Shown one piece after another: positions 55,361-64,000 of a DNA stretch of 64,000 bases. Origin of the DNA: Mesorhizobium sp. 113-3-3 (GTDB lineage Bacteria > Pseudomonadota > Alphaproteobacteria > Rhizobiales > Rhizobiaceae); contig NZ_AP023243.1 of NCBI RefSeq assembly GCF_016756495.1, forward strand, positions 2,918,501-2,982,500, written 5' to 3'. Within the stretch, counting starts at the first letter, position 1; each line of letters begins with the position of its first letter. The position numbers were made by a program, and so were the translations under genes. Below the pieces are notes generated by a model. The model was not told the DNA's origin and did no database searches. It worked only from the letters and a program-made list of their open reading frames with translations.

Positions 55361-55404
55361 CATTCCCTCGCTAGCGTTTACCTCTCAGTAAGGATTCGCC
55401 AGCC

Positions 55405-56229
55405 GTGACCTTTGCCGCTCCCCTCGAGGCCAAATCCATTCGCTTTCGTGCCCGTTCTTTCGTCGCTTTCACATTGACCCCGGAAGCGCCCATGGCGGAG
55501 TGGCTGCAGGGGCTGGATCACTGGATCGGCAACTCGCCGGGCTATTTTGCCGGGCGGCCGGTGCTGCTCGATTTGAACAGTTTGAAGCCCGCGTCCAGCG
55601 AGATCGCGGCACTTGTGGCGGAGCTGGGGACGCGCGGCATCCGCATCTATGCCATCGAGCTGGAAGGGGCTGCGCTCGGGCCTGACCTGCCGCCTCTGCT
55701 GGTCGGCGCCAAGGAGGCGACGACGGAGGGGCTGCTGCCCGGCCGCAAGGCGCGCGAAGAGGTTTCCGGCAGGGAAGGCAAGGCCGCCGAGGGCAGGGAC
55801 CACGGCATGGACGCACGGGCGGACGCCGGCGGCGTTGCCAAGGGCAAGGCTGGCGCAAGCAAGACCGAGGAAAGCGAGCCGCAGGTTTCGCACTACGATT
55901 CGGGCACGCTGATGATCAAGGCGCCGATCCGCTCCGGCCAGGCGATCATGCATGCGCATGGCGATGTCATCGTGCTGGGCTCGGTCGCGTCCGGTTCGGA
56001 GATCGTCGCCGCCGGCTCGATCCATGTCTACGGCACGCTGCGCGGGCGCGCTTCGGCGGGCGCGCTCGGCAACACCAGCGCGCGCATCTTCTGCCGCCGC
56101 AACGAGGCCGAGCTTCTGTCGGTCGACGGCTGGTACATCACCGCCGAGGAGATGGAAGGGGTGTCGCGCGGCAAGCCGGTGCAGGCCTTCCTCGACGGCG
56201 AGGGCCTGCGCGTCGAGACTTTGAGTTGA
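55405..56229 (+). CDS. minC: Septum site-determining protein MinC
   Basis: FtsZ-assembly inhibitor of 274 aa that prevents septation away from mid-cell. The N-terminal domain (1-~110) includes SIRFRARSFVAFTLTPEAPM; the C-terminal beta-helical domain (~165-274) shows IRSGQAIMHAHGDVIVLGSV and GSIHVYGTLRGRASAGALGN, the MinD- and FtsZ-contact surface. Between them is a long Gly/Lys/Glu-rich linker (~115-160). The start is GTG. minD and minE follow at once, so this is a min operon, preceded by a CtrA box. Confidence 0.95.
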   Translation: MTFAAPLEAKSIRFRARSFVAFTLTPEAPMAEWLQGLDHWIGNSPGYFAGRPVLLDLNSLKPASSEIAALVAELGTRGIRIYAIELEGAALGPDLPPLLVGAKEATTEGLLPGRKAREEVSGREGKAAEGRDHGMDARADAGGVAKGKAGASKTEESEPQVSHYDSGTLMIKAPIRSGQAIMHAHGDVIVLGSVASGSEIVAAGSIHVYGTLRGRASAGALGNTSARIFCRRNEAELLSVDGWYITAEEMEGVSRGKPVQAFLDGEGLRVETLS

Positions 56230-56330
56230 GAACGGCCGTCAGGGCGGCCGACTGAGAAAACTGGCCGGTGCGGCCGACTGAAGGCCGGCAAGCCGGCCCG
56301 GCATAACGGATAACAACGGAGGCTTTTTCC

Positions 56331-57146
56331 ATGGGCAAGGTAGTGGTGGTCACTTCGGGCAAGGGGGGCGTCGGCAAGACCACCTCGACGGCGGCGCTCG
56401 GTGCCGCCGTGGCCAAGACCGGCAAGAAGGTGGCGCTGGTCGATTTCGACGTCGGCCTCAGGAATCTCGACCTGATCATGGGCGCGGAACGCCGCGTGGT
56501 GTTCGACCTCGTCAACGTCATCCAGGGCACGGCCAAGCTGTCGCAGGCACTGATCCGCGACAAGCGGGTCGACACGCTGTTCCTGCTGCCGGCCTCGCAG
56601 ACGCGCGACAAGGATGCGCTGACGGAAGAGGGCGTCGGCGAAGTCATCGACAAGCTGCGCTCGGTGTTCGACTATGTCTTCTGCGACAGCCCGGCCGGCA
56701 TCGAGCGCGGCGCGCAGCTCGCCATGCGCTTTGCCGACGAGGCGGTCATCGTCACCAATCCGGAAGTGTCGTCGGTGCGCGATTCCGACCGCATCATCGG
56801 CCTGCTCGACGCCCGCACCATGCGCGCCGAACAGGGCGAGCAGATCGCCAAGCACGTGCTGGTCACCCGCTATGACGCGGGGCGCGCCGCGCGCGGCGAA
56901 ATGCTCAGCATCGACGATGTGCTGGAAATCCTGTCGGTGCCGCTGCTCGGCATCATCCCGGAAAGCCAGGACGTGCTGCGCGCCTCCAATCTCGGCGCGC
57001 CGGTGACGCTGTCGGAGCCGCTCAATACCGCGGCCAAGGCCTATGTCGACGCCGCAAGGCGGCTGGAAGGCGAGGATCTGCCGGTCGTCGTCCCCTTCGA
57101 GCGCAAAGGTTTCCTCGACCGTCTGTTGGGAAGGAGGGCGGCATGA
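56331..57146 (+). CDS. minD: Septum site-determining ATPase MinD
   Basis: 271-aa membrane-binding ATPase that recruits MinC and oscillates with MinE. The deviant Walker A KGGVGKTT is at ~11-18, [14 protein letters not shown] marks switch I, and the C-terminal amphipathic helix [11 protein letters not shown] is the membrane anchor. Length is normal. It follows minC after 101 bases and overlaps minE by four. Confidence 0.97.
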   Translation: MGKVVVVTSGKGGVGKTTSTAALGAAVAKTGKKVALVDFDVGLRNLDLIMGAERRVVFDLVNVIQGTAKLSQALIRDKRVDTLFLLPASQTRDKDALTEEGVGEVIDKLRSVFDYVFCDSPAGIERGAQLAMRFADEAVIVTNPEVSSVRDSDRIIGLLDARTMRAEQGEQIAKHVLVTRYDAGRAARGEMLSIDDVLEILSVPLLGIIPESQDVLRASNLGAPVTLSEPLNTAAKAYVDAARRLEGEDLPVVVPFERKGFLDRLLGRRAA

Positions 57147-57418
57147 ACGTGTTGTTCGACCTCTTCAAGCGGCGCTCCAGCGCGCCGGTGGCGCGCGAGC
57201 GGCTGCAAGTGCTGCTCGCCTATGAGCGCCGCAACCGCAGCCAGCCCGACCTCGTCTCCATCCTGCGCGAGGAGATCATGGCCGTCATCGCCAAGCATGT
57301 GCAGATCGACCAGGATTACCTGCAGGTCTCGATGGACCGCGGCGAGACCATGTCGACGCTGGAGATCGATATCCAGATCCCCAACAAGAGCGCCGTGCCG
57401 ATGGCGATCGCCGGGTAA
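57143..57418 (+). CDS. minE: Cell division topological specificity factor MinE
   Basis: 91-aa protein that displaces MinC from MinD and drives Min oscillation. The N-terminal anti-MinCD helix region ([20 protein letters not shown]) and the dimerising topological domain ([18 protein letters not shown], then [11 protein letters not shown]) are both complete. The ATG overlaps the minD stop (ATGA), giving translational coupling. Confidence 0.96.
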   Translation: MNVLFDLFKRRSSAPVARERLQVLLAYERRNRSQPDLVSILREEIMAVIAKHVQIDQDYLQVSMDRGETMSTLEIDIQIPNKSAVPMAIAG

Positions 57419-57423
57419 TCTTC

Positions 57424-57472
57424 ACTCTCCCCCTTGTGGGGAGAGTCGCTGCGAAGCAGCGGGGTGGGGGGC
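57424..57472. repeat. Dispersed palindromic repeat (TCGCTGCGAAGCAGC type)
   Basis: ACTCTCCCC (57424-57432) pairs with GGGGAGAGT (57438-57446), followed by GCTGC-GAA-GCAGC and GGGGTGGGGGG. The same order occurs at 37057-37106. Confidence 0.7.
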
Positions 57473-57510
57473 CGCGACGCTGCCAGGCCTATACTCCGAA
57501 GACTGGCGCG

Positions 57511-57668
57511 AGGCGCCCCCCTCTGTCCTGCCGGACATCTCCCCCTCAAGGGGGGAGATTGGCAGTTTCCGCGACAGCTCACTCCTTGAGACGTTGTTGG
57601 TTGGCGAAAGCCGGCCGGCATCTGATCTCCCCCCTCGAGGGGGAGATGCCCGGCAGGGCAGAGGGGGG
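57511..57668. repeat. Inverted pair of CTGCCGGACATCTCCCC-type repeats
   Basis: TGCCGGACATCTCCCCCTCA near 57529-57549 faces an inverted partner (GAGGGGGAGATGCCCGGCA near 57635-57655), with about 85 bases between. The flanks (GCGCCCCCCTCTGT and CAGAGGGGGGC) match the unit at 39330-39381. Confidence 0.65.
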
Positions 57669-57936
57669 CCGTCCCGCCGACGTTGCCAGTCTCCTATAGC
57701 CCTTCACGCCACCGTTTGCGCGAGAGAACGAAAGGAGCAAGAGGAGGGCCGGCGCCGCATCTGGAGAGTAAGCGATGGGCACCGGCCCGGGCGGATCGAC
57801 AGGTCCGCCGCGAAGGAACGGTAGCGAGCTGGCCACCGCGTGGCATTGGTGCGATCGCGCAGGGTGCCAGCGGCAAGTCATGGGCCCTTGATTCGCACAG
57901 CCGAAGGCGCACCGGGAAGCGCTGCCCGAATCCATG

Positions 57937-59721
57937 TCAGTCGAGCGGTTCATGCTGGTAAAGCTCGTCCATGGAGAGCGATGCCAGGGCGCCGAAAGGG
58001 GCCTGTTTCTTCACCCGGCCGTCGCTCAGGATCACCACGTCGTCGCAGAACGAGATGGTGCTGTGGTGATGGCTGATGACGATGGTCGTGCGCCGTCCCG
58101 CCCTCGACTTCAGGGTCTCGACGATGGCCGCTTCAGACAGCCCGTCGACCGCATTGGTGGCTTCGTCGAGGATGAGCAGATCGGGATCGCGCACCAGGGC
58201 CCTGGCCAGCGCGATCCGCTGCCTCTGTCCCGCCGACAGATTGACGCCCCTGTAGCCGACGAGCGTCTCGTAGCCCTGCGGCAGCCGTTCGATGAATTCG
58301 TGCGCTTCGGCCAGTCTTGCGGCGCGCTCGGCGTCGCCTGATGTCGCTGCATCCTGCCCATAGACTATGTTCTCGAAAATGGTGCCGTCGACCAGTTCCA
58401 GCTCCTGGCTGGCCAGCGCGATGTGGCGCCGCCACTGGCTGGCATCGATCCCGTCGAGCGGTGATCCGTCGACGAGGATCCCGCCGCTGTCCGGTTCCAC
58501 GAAGCGGCACAGAAGATTGACGATCGTCGTCTTGCCGGCGCCGGAGCGGCCGATCAGCGCCGTCGAGCGGCCGCTGTTGATTGTGAACGTCGCCGCATGC
58601 AGCACCACCTCACGCCGGTCGGTGCCGGAATAGGTGAACGTCACTTCCTCGAACTTGATGCCCTGGCGCAAACCGTGGAACGGCCCGTCGCCTTGCGGCG
58701 GCCTGGGCTTGCCCGCGGGGTCCAGCATCCATGTCACCTCTTCCAGCGATCCGCTCAGGCCCTGCAACTGGCTCCACGACCCCTGCAGGGCCCGCATATG
58801 CGGCTGCAGCCGGTAGAGCAGGATGACGAAGGCGATGATCAGCGGGAAACTCACCTGCGCCAGCCAGGCGCCGATCACCACCGCCAGGAACAGCATGGCG
58901 TGGAGAACCTCCGTCAGCGGCGGCAATGCACCCTGGCGGACCTGCAGGACGAAGGAGGCGCGGCGCACCGCATCGGACGCGGTATCGAATATCGCCTTTT
59001 CCCGGGCCTCCTGGCCGAAGATGCGGATCAGGCGTCCGGCATGCACCAGATGCAGCATCTGCGAGGCGAGGTGGCTGTTGCGCGAAGCGACGCTGCGGCT
59101 GGGGCCTTTCAGGTTGGCCGAGAGGATGGCGTGCGCGATCTGGACGAGCGCCAGTCCGAGCGTGACCAGCAGCGTCATGCGCCATGACAGCAGCAGCAGA
59201 AAGGCCAGGAGGATGATGGCGGCCGATGCGCTGACGATCGCCGACAGCATGATCTGGATGGCATCGGACGCCCGCCAGGATTCGTTGGAGATGATGTTGA
59301 GCAGCCGCCCGGGGCTCTGCCGCAGGAAGAAGGGATAGCCGACCCGCAGGAGCTGCTCCGACAAAGCGCTGCGGATCGAATGGCTGGCCTTGCCGGAGAT
59401 GAAGGACGTCAGCAGCGTGTTGGCGAAGGCGAAGACGTTCTTCAGGAGGATCGAGCCGAGAATGGCGGCCGAAATGACGAAAAGCCGGTCGCGCTCGCTG
59501 AAGCCCGATCCGACCTGCTGGAGAACAGCGGAGAAGCCGGCCATCCCCGCCGCATCGCCATGTCCCATGATGATGCCCAGCAGGGGGATGATCAGGCCGA
59601 TGCCGAACCCTTCGAGGGCGGCGCTGACCAGGCCGAGCACCACCACGGCCGGAACCAGCCGCAGTTGCCGCTTTCCGAAAGCGCGGAACAGCATCGGCAG
59701 GCCAGGCGGGAGCAATGGCAT
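57937..59721 (-). CDS. ABC exporter (fused permease-ATPase)
   Basis: 594-aa MsbA-like half-transporter. Six membrane segments occupy ~15-310 (VVVLGLVSAALEGFGIGLII first). The ATPase domain has Walker A GRSGAGKTTIVN, signature LSAGQRQRIALARA, Walker B LLILDEATNAVD and H-loop ISHHHST. It is the last gene of the glycan operon and starts overlapping the stop of the upstream glycosyltransferase by one base. It likely flips or exports a lipid-linked oligosaccharide or the finished glycan. Confidence 0.92.
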   Translation of the reverse strand: MPLLPPGLPMLFRAFGKRQLRLVPAVVVLGLVSAALEGFGIGLIIPLLGIIMGHGDAAGMAGFSAVLQQVGSGFSERDRLFVISAAILGSILLKNVFAFANTLLTSFISGKASHSIRSALSEQLLRVGYPFFLRQSPGRLLNIISNESWRASDAIQIMLSAIVSASAAIILLAFLLLLSWRMTLLVTLGLALVQIAHAILSANLKGPSRSVASRNSHLASQMLHLVHAGRLIRIFGQEAREKAIFDTASDAVRRASFVLQVRQGALPPLTEVLHAMLFLAVVIGAWLAQVSFPLIIAFVILLYRLQPHMRALQGSWSQLQGLSGSLEEVTWMLDPAGKPRPPQGDGPFHGLRQGIKFEEVTFTYSGTDRREVVLHAATFTINSGRSTALIGRSGAGKTTIVNLLCRFVEPDSGGILVDGSPLDGIDASQWRRHIALASQELELVDGTIFENIVYGQDAATSGDAERAARLAEAHEFIERLPQGYETLVGYRGVNLSAGQRQRIALARALVRDPDLLILDEATNAVDGLSEAAIVETLKSRAGRRTTIVISHHHSTISFCDDVVILSDGRVKKQAPFGALASLSMDELYQHEPLD

Positions 59722-60758
59722 CAGAGCGGCGCCTCGGCATTGGCTTGTTGATCCTGCCGCACCGGCTCGGCCTGCGGCCGTCCCGCCAGCAGGAGCAACG
59801 CGTATCTGGCCGCGCCGAGCAGATTCATGCCGACGATCGGCCAGTGCGACAGGTTAAGTTCGCGATCGAAGGCGGGCCCGCCCGCCAATTCCCGGAAAGC
59901 CCCTCTCACGGCCCAGTAGAAATGGCGGAGCAGCCAGGGCGCATGGCGGAGATGTTTCAGGCAGAGCCCGCCATTGCCCAGGCTGTAGTCGCGGTGGAGC
60001 TTTTCGATGGCTTTGCGATCCCGCCGGCCATGGTGGTGGAATATCGTCATGTCGGGCACATACTCGACCGCGATGCCGAGCCGCACCGCCCGCACGAGGT
60101 AGTCGGTATCCTCCGCCGACCGCAATGGTCCGCCCGCGCCGAAGCGTTCGTCGAAATAGCCGATGCGGGCCGCGACATCGCGGTGCATCGTCATGTTGCA
60201 GCCCAGCACGAAGCCGCCGGGATGGATATCGGGCGTCAGCCGCTCGCGCACCCGCGATCGCTTGATCGTGAAAGGCAGGTCCCTGGGATCGCCAAGCTCG
60301 ACACGGCCTCCGCGGATAAGCCACTGTTCCCCGGAAGAGTAATGTCGTTCCAGGTCGGCGAGATAGTCGCGATGCACCGCGCAATCGTCATCGACGAAGA
60401 CCAGCACGCGACCCCGCGCGCGCCTCAACCCGGCGTTACGGGCAGCGGCCAGTCCGGGGCGTGGCTCGCAAACGGGCGTGAATGGAATGTCCGACATGGC
60501 GGCGATGCTGGCCAGGCGTTCCGCCGTGCGGTCGCTCGAGCCATTGTCGACGACCACGAGCTCGGCCGCGAAGCCGGCATGGGCACGGCACGCGGCCTGC
60601 ACCGACTTGATGCAGGCCTCGAGCACGGTGACGCGGTTGCGCGTGCAGATGATGAAGCTGACTTCCGGGCCTGGTCGCTCTGCCCGCAGACTGGCCGGCG
60701 CGCCGCCAAGCGCCGTCGAACGGTCGCGTTTCAGAGGTTGGTGGGCTTTGACGTTCAT
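59721..60758 (-). CDS. Family 2 glycosyltransferase
   Basis: 345-aa enzyme starting MNVKAHQPLKRDRS, four bases after the stop of the preceding glycosyltransferase. It has the GT-A fold: SFIICTRNR, LVVVDNGSSDRTAER, VLVFVDDDCA (DxD-type metal site) and EDTDYLVRAVRLG, the EDxx acceptor motif. A longer frame upstream overlaps the preceding gene and is rejected. A hydrophobic C-terminal segment (LGAARYALLLLAG) may touch the membrane. Confidence 0.88.
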   Translation of the reverse strand: MNVKAHQPLKRDRSTALGGAPASLRAERPGPEVSFIICTRNRVTVLEACIKSVQAACRAHAGFAAELVVVDNGSSDRTAERLASIAAMSDIPFTPVCEPRPGLAAARNAGLRRARGRVLVFVDDDCAVHRDYLADLERHYSSGEQWLIRGGRVELGDPRDLPFTIKRSRVRERLTPDIHPGGFVLGCNMTMHRDVAARIGYFDERFGAGGPLRSAEDTDYLVRAVRLGIAVEYVPDMTIFHHHGRRDRKAIEKLHRDYSLGNGGLCLKHLRHAPWLLRHFYWAVRGAFRELAGGPAFDRELNLSHWPIVGMNLLGAARYALLLLAGRPQAEPVRQDQQANAEAPL

Positions 60759-60762
60759 GCCT

Positions 60763-61869
60763 CTAGCCCACCCGATGCGAAGCCAGAACCGCTGCGGCGG
60801 GCGCGGATTTGAAGAAGTATTCCACGGCGTCCGCCTGCTTGCCGGCCGACAGCGAGGCGCGGCTGAGCCAGGGAGCCCAGGCGCCGGGCCGCAACGCATA
60901 TTTCTCGCGGCGGCGGATGGCGTTCCACTTCGCGGTCCGTGTCAGCAGTTCATGCGTCAGCGGCGGCTGCCTTTCGTCGGCGACGAGCTGGTAGAGGAAA
61001 TAGAACAGGTTGAGCGCGCCGGCCTCGAAGCTCGGCCGCGTCTCGTCCGGCAGCGAGCGGATACGCTCCTCCAGCGCCAGAATGAAATCGGCCGCGCGGG
61101 CAACCGTGTCGTGGCTGACGGCTTCGCCGATGTCGTGCAGGTCGCGCGTGGTCCCGGCAAGGCCCTCGCGCTCGAGGTTCTCGGCCACGATGCGCAAATG
61201 CGTCCTGCGCATCTCCTTGCTGTGCCGGTGGGTCACGCTCCCCTGATGGATCCGGTAGACGAGCAGGTTTTCGGGCATCATGGCTGCCGGGTAACGAGCG
61301 GCCAGCCGCCGGAAGAGATCGAAATCCTCGGCGTGCCGGTAGGTCGGGTCGTAGTGGAGAGCCGCGTCCTCGATGACCTCCCTGTTGTAGACGACCGTCG
61401 GGTGCATGAAGATGGTGAAGAACATCGCCAATATGGGCATGCGGCCGAACTGGAACACCGGATCTGGCTTGCCCCTGGCGATACGGCCGCGGATCAGCAT
61501 GTCGACGCCGGCGCCGCAAAAGCCGAGCTCGGGCCGCTGTTCGAACAGCGCCACCTGGCGCGACAGGCGCCAGGGATAGGCGATGTCGTCGGCGTCCATC
61601 CGCGCGACGAGTTCGCCCCGCGCGACCGCCAGCCCTTCGTTGAGCGTCGCGACGAGGCCACGGTTTTCGCGCGAGATGATCGAGACGCGGCTGTCGGCCT
61701 GCCGGTATCGCTCGAGGATATCGAGCGAATTGTCGCTCGAGCCGTCATCGATCGCGATGACCTCCAGGCGGCGATAGTCCTGCCGCAGAATGCTTTCCAG
61801 TGCCGCGGCAAGGTAGGGTCCGGCATTGTAGATCGGCAGCAGGACGGAGACGAGCGGTGCGGCGGTCAT
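60763..61869 (-). CDS. Family 2 glycosyltransferase
   Basis: 368-aa GT2 enzyme. N-terminal VSVLLPIYNAGPYLAAALES, IAIDDGSSDNSLD and the DxD-type motif ARMDADDIAYPWR are plain, followed by HAEDFDLFRRLA. It sits between an acyltransferase (four-base overlap) and a second GT2. Donor and acceptor sugars unknown. Confidence 0.9.
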   Translation of the reverse strand: MTAAPLVSVLLPIYNAGPYLAAALESILRQDYRRLEVIAIDDGSSDNSLDILERYRQADSRVSIISRENRGLVATLNEGLAVARGELVARMDADDIAYPWRLSRQVALFEQRPELGFCGAGVDMLIRGRIARGKPDPVFQFGRMPILAMFFTIFMHPTVVYNREVIEDAALHYDPTYRHAEDFDLFRRLAARYPAAMMPENLLVYRIHQGSVTHRHSKEMRRTHLRIVAENLEREGLAGTTRDLHDIGEAVSHDTVARAADFILALEERIRSLPDETRPSFEAGALNLFYFLYQLVADERQPPLTHELLTRTAKWNAIRRREKYALRPGAWAPWLSRASLSAGKQADAVEYFFKSAPAAAVLASHRVG

Positions 61870-63038
61870 GGTCTTGCATCCGTTCGCGGGAGGTCGAGGG
61901 ATGGCGCGCGGCCATCGGGCGATCCGCCGGGATAGGCTTGCGCCGGCCTCGCAAACCAGCCGGCATGACCGGCCTGGGCTTGCCGGACATAAGGGAAGTG
62001 GCGCTTGAGGCTATTGAGCGGCCTTTCGAAAACCAGCCAGGAAATCGAGGCCACGACAATCGTGGCGGTGCTTGCGACCAGGAACCGTCCTGGTCCTTGC
62101 TGCGAGACATTGAGCGGAATCCAGGGTTGCGACTTGACGGCGAGCGACAGCAATATCGGATGATAGAGATAGACGCCGTAGCTGATACGGCCCAGCGCCA
62201 GCAGCGGCGGCAGTTCCGCAAACCTGCCAAGGGTGCCGCCAAGGCCGCGCGAACAGGCGGCGACGATGGCCACCAGCGGCACCAGGGGCAGGATCTGCAG
62301 CAGCAGCCAGCGGGCCCATTCCAGCGTCGGATCGGGAGGTGCCGGGACAAACCACTCGATGACAAGGAACGCGGCCGCGAAGGCCGGCCAGCCCAGCCGC
62401 ATCCATTGCGGCAGGCCGGCGCCCCTCGATCGCCAGCAGGCCAGCAGCGCGCCTGACGCCAGCGCATCCATCGACGCTGGCGGCAGCAGGTCGCGCGCCA
62501 AAGCCGGAGTGGCGGTCACCGGCCAGTAGAAGCGATAGGCCAGCGACAGCGCGATGACGCCGATGCAGATCTGTTCAAAGCGCCGCCGTGGCGCCAGCAG
62601 GACGACCAGCGGCCAGGCAAGATAGAACTGCTCCTCGATGCTCAGGCTCCAGAAATGGCACAGCACCCAGGGGTTCCAGTCATTGCGCAGCGCATACCAG
62701 AAATTCGACAGATAGAGCGCATGCCAGAGCAGCGATCCCCTGGACTGTTCCAGGTCGACCAGCCAGACGAAACCCAGCACGGCAAAATAGGGCGGGAATA
62801 TCCGCAGCGCCCGCCTGATATAGAAGGACCGCAGCGCGGGGCCGGTCTCGAACGCGGCGGCCGAACGCGCCTCCAGAAGTAGGCGCGTGATCAGGAAGCC
62901 GCTCAGCACGAAGAACAGCCGCACGCCGATATGGCCCCAGAAGGAAGATCCTCCGGCCGCGAAGAAATGAGAGTACAACACCATCGTCACGGCGATGGCC
63001 CTCAGTGCATCCAGCTGGATGTCGCGGGCGTTTGCCAT
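61866..63038 (-). CDS. Acyltransferase family 3 membrane protein (OafA/YrhL)
   Basis: 390-aa integral membrane O-acyltransferase. N-terminal QLDALRAIAVTMVLYSHF is the family signature with the catalytic His; about ten membrane segments follow, with FFVLSGFLITRLLLE and WSLSIEEQFYLAWPLVVL, both diagnostic. It would add acetyl or similar groups to surface carbohydrate. First gene of the operon of two GT2 enzymes and one ABC exporter. Confidence 0.92.
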   Translation of the reverse strand: MANARDIQLDALRAIAVTMVLYSHFFAAGGSSFWGHIGVRLFFVLSGFLITRLLLEARSAAAFETGPALRSFYIRRALRIFPPYFAVLGFVWLVDLEQSRGSLLWHALYLSNFWYALRNDWNPWVLCHFWSLSIEEQFYLAWPLVVLLAPRRRFEQICIGVIALSLAYRFYWPVTATPALARDLLPPASMDALASGALLACWRSRGAGLPQWMRLGWPAFAAAFLVIEWFVPAPPDPTLEWARWLLLQILPLVPLVAIVAACSRGLGGTLGRFAELPPLLALGRISYGVYLYHPILLSLAVKSQPWIPLNVSQQGPGRFLVASTATIVVASISWLVFERPLNSLKRHFPYVRQAQAGHAGWFARPAQAYPGGSPDGRAPSLDLPRTDARP

Positions 63039-63599
63039 CAGCTTGCGCCCATGTGATGTCCGTGCCGCCTGGCTGCTTCGAGCCGCAGGCCAAGACGAAC
63101 GATACCTGTCCTCGGCCCGGTACCGTCAAACCCGAGCCCTGCGAGTCCATCCGAGTCAGGAACGAATTCGACGGATGGACAGCTCAAGTTCGTCAAGCTG
63201 GCGGAATCCTCCACGGCGTATGTCCAGTCGCAAACGAGTCCCCCAGGGTGATGGTTCGGTCACGGCATTGTGCAGTGCAACACAAAAAATTTAGCAAGCT
63301 GAAATACTTGTGTGAGAAAGGCTATAAATTGGCAAAAAGCTGCCATTCTTCCGGCTTCTTGCGATCTTTGACAGGAATTCAACCTTTTGGTTCGAATTGT
63401 TCCGATCTACCCGCCTTGGTTGATCGAAAGCATTTCTGCCCTGGGAGGCAGGAGGCATTCGAATCTTCCTAAATAAATCTCGAAATTTGAGAAATCTACA
63501 TTTTATCTATTGCGGGTCATTCGGAGCTGCCCGGAGAATGAATTGGAATGATTGGCTTTCTGCGGTGCAGCATGGTGGCGAGGCGTCGAGCCTCGAAAG
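63039..63599. other. Intergenic region with an AT-rich core
   Basis: About 560 bases. From 63280 to ~63530 the sequence is markedly richer in A and T than the rest of the window (e.g. CACAAAAAATTTAGC, CCTAAATAAATCTCG). It must hold the promoter of the glycan operon. No gene is recognised. Confidence 0.5.
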
Positions 63600-63821
63600 C
63601 ACGCTCTCCGAGACCAGCCTGCCCGACGTGCTCGACGCGCAGCGTTCGCTCTATCCGGCCGAGGAGTCACTGCTGCGAAGCCGCGTGCTTTTGGCGACCG
63701 ACTGCATCGCCCTCAACAAGGCGCTCGGCGGCGGCTCGGCGGTGCGGTCGACAGCACGAAACCCGAGATCGCCGACGTCAAGACCGGCCCACGGCTGGCG
63801 GTGCAGCGCACGGCGTCGTGA
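63600..63821 (+). pseudogene. C-terminal remnant of a NodT-type outer-membrane efflux channel
   Basis: One frame reads LPDVLDAQRSLYPAEESLLR and DCIALNKALGGG, the C-terminal signature of OprM/NodT efflux channels; after a frameshift near 63735 the tail continues as GGAVDSTKPEIADVKTGPRL to a stop at 63821. The N-terminal ~400 residues are missing and the inner-membrane partners are absent. It cannot be functional. Confidence 0.75.
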
Positions 63822-63878
63822 ACAAATGTGTAACCAAAATCGGGGGCCGTCCGCTTATGGTGCGATGGAGGCCATGTG

Positions 63879-64000
63879 ATGTCGCGCACCTACGATCTTG
63901 CATCCGATGTGGTCCGGCGTGTCTATGAAAGGCGGATAGACGCGCCGGCAATCCTCGATACCGCCACGGAATTTCCGAACGCGGCGAAATTCACCGCTGC
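63879..64000 (+). CDS. Unidentified gene, truncated by window edge
   Basis: Open reading frame of at least 40 codons beginning MSRTYDLASDVVRRVYERRI, with GGAGG about ten bases upstream of the ATG, and running off the window. No family recognised from 40 residues. The reading frame is clean and GC-typical. Confidence 0.4.
   Translation, partial: MSRTYDLASDVVRRVYERRIDAPAILDTATEFPNAAKFTA

Larger units (their letters stand above)
57419..57936. other. Long repeat-rich intergenic region between minE and ABC exporter
   Basis: 518 bases, no gene. It has at least three palindromic units: 57424-57472, 57511-57560 and an inverted partner around 57625-57668. The rest (57700-57930) shows only short basic frames without ribosome binding sites. 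Confidence 0.55.

Noticed and set aside
63487..63879. 130-codon frame near the right edge as an intact small gene
   Set aside because: The central part is a NodT-type channel C-terminus, and the true frame shifts near 63735, so it is a remnant.

Overview
The window looks like a chromosomal segment of a high-GC alphaproteobacterium of the Rhizobiales, most probably Mesorhizobium. The reasons are two DUF680-type secreted peptides, a BA14K-type protein, a DUF1127 gene, a rhizobial ROSE-like RNA thermometer in front of an Hsp20 gene, CtrA boxes of the TTAA-N7-TTAAC type (one in front of minC), and many GC-rich palindromic intergenic repeats. I saw no tRNA, rRNA, CRISPR array, integrase or intact insertion sequence. 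The species assignment is inference.

Layout. 0.1-4 kb: a hypothetical protein, an FAD monooxygenase, plsY and a secreted protein. 4-8 kb: a CHASE-PAS-GGDEF-EAL c-di-GMP enzyme and a GlxA-type regulator that converges on a four-gene polyamine-type ABC operon (7.9-12 kb). 12-18 kb: heat-shock genes (htpG, hsp20) with likely RpoH promoters, mixed with small hypothetical genes. 18-21 kb: a LOV-GGDEF-EAL protein divergent from a MEDS-LuxR regulator. 21-31.8 kb: decayed remnants of a nucleoside hydrolase and an acyl-CoA ligase, an RsmB-like methyltransferase, a YgiQ radical SAM protein, intact copies of the nucleoside hydrolase and the ligase, a coiled-coil repeat protein, a glycine-rich exported protein and a serine hydrolase. 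31.9-41 kb: a DMT transporter, a membrane protein, a LysR/SDR/SDR/tautomerase cluster, a second LysR, DUF1127, an NmrA-like protein and a lysine-2,3-aminomutase-family enzyme.

40.6-48.3 kb holds a tightly coupled operon of a Pls/PosA-type single-module NRPS, a GNAT and a phosphopantetheinyl transferase, followed by two AraC regulators of which the first is divergent from the NRPS. This is the best candidate for an under-described system: a membrane amino-acid polymerase with its own activating enzyme and possibly its own tailoring enzyme. 48.5-53.2 kb carries a row of small exported proteins (Cys-rich duplicated peptide, DUF680, Tat-exported metallo-hydrolase, TPR, DoxX, BA14K, DUF680), separated by long perfect hairpins. 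53.4-57.4 kb: DUF2934, a 49-aa basic protein, a GNAT and minCDE. 57.9-63 kb: a surface-glycan operon (acyltransferase, two GT2, ABC exporter). The right edge has a broken NodT-type outer-membrane channel and the start of an unidentified gene.

Themes joining neighbours are heat shock (htpG, hsp20), c-di-GMP/light sensing (two EAL proteins) and cell envelope (minCDE, glycan operon, BA14K, secreted peptides). All positions come from reading the sequence. No database search was possible, so family names rest on recognised motifs.
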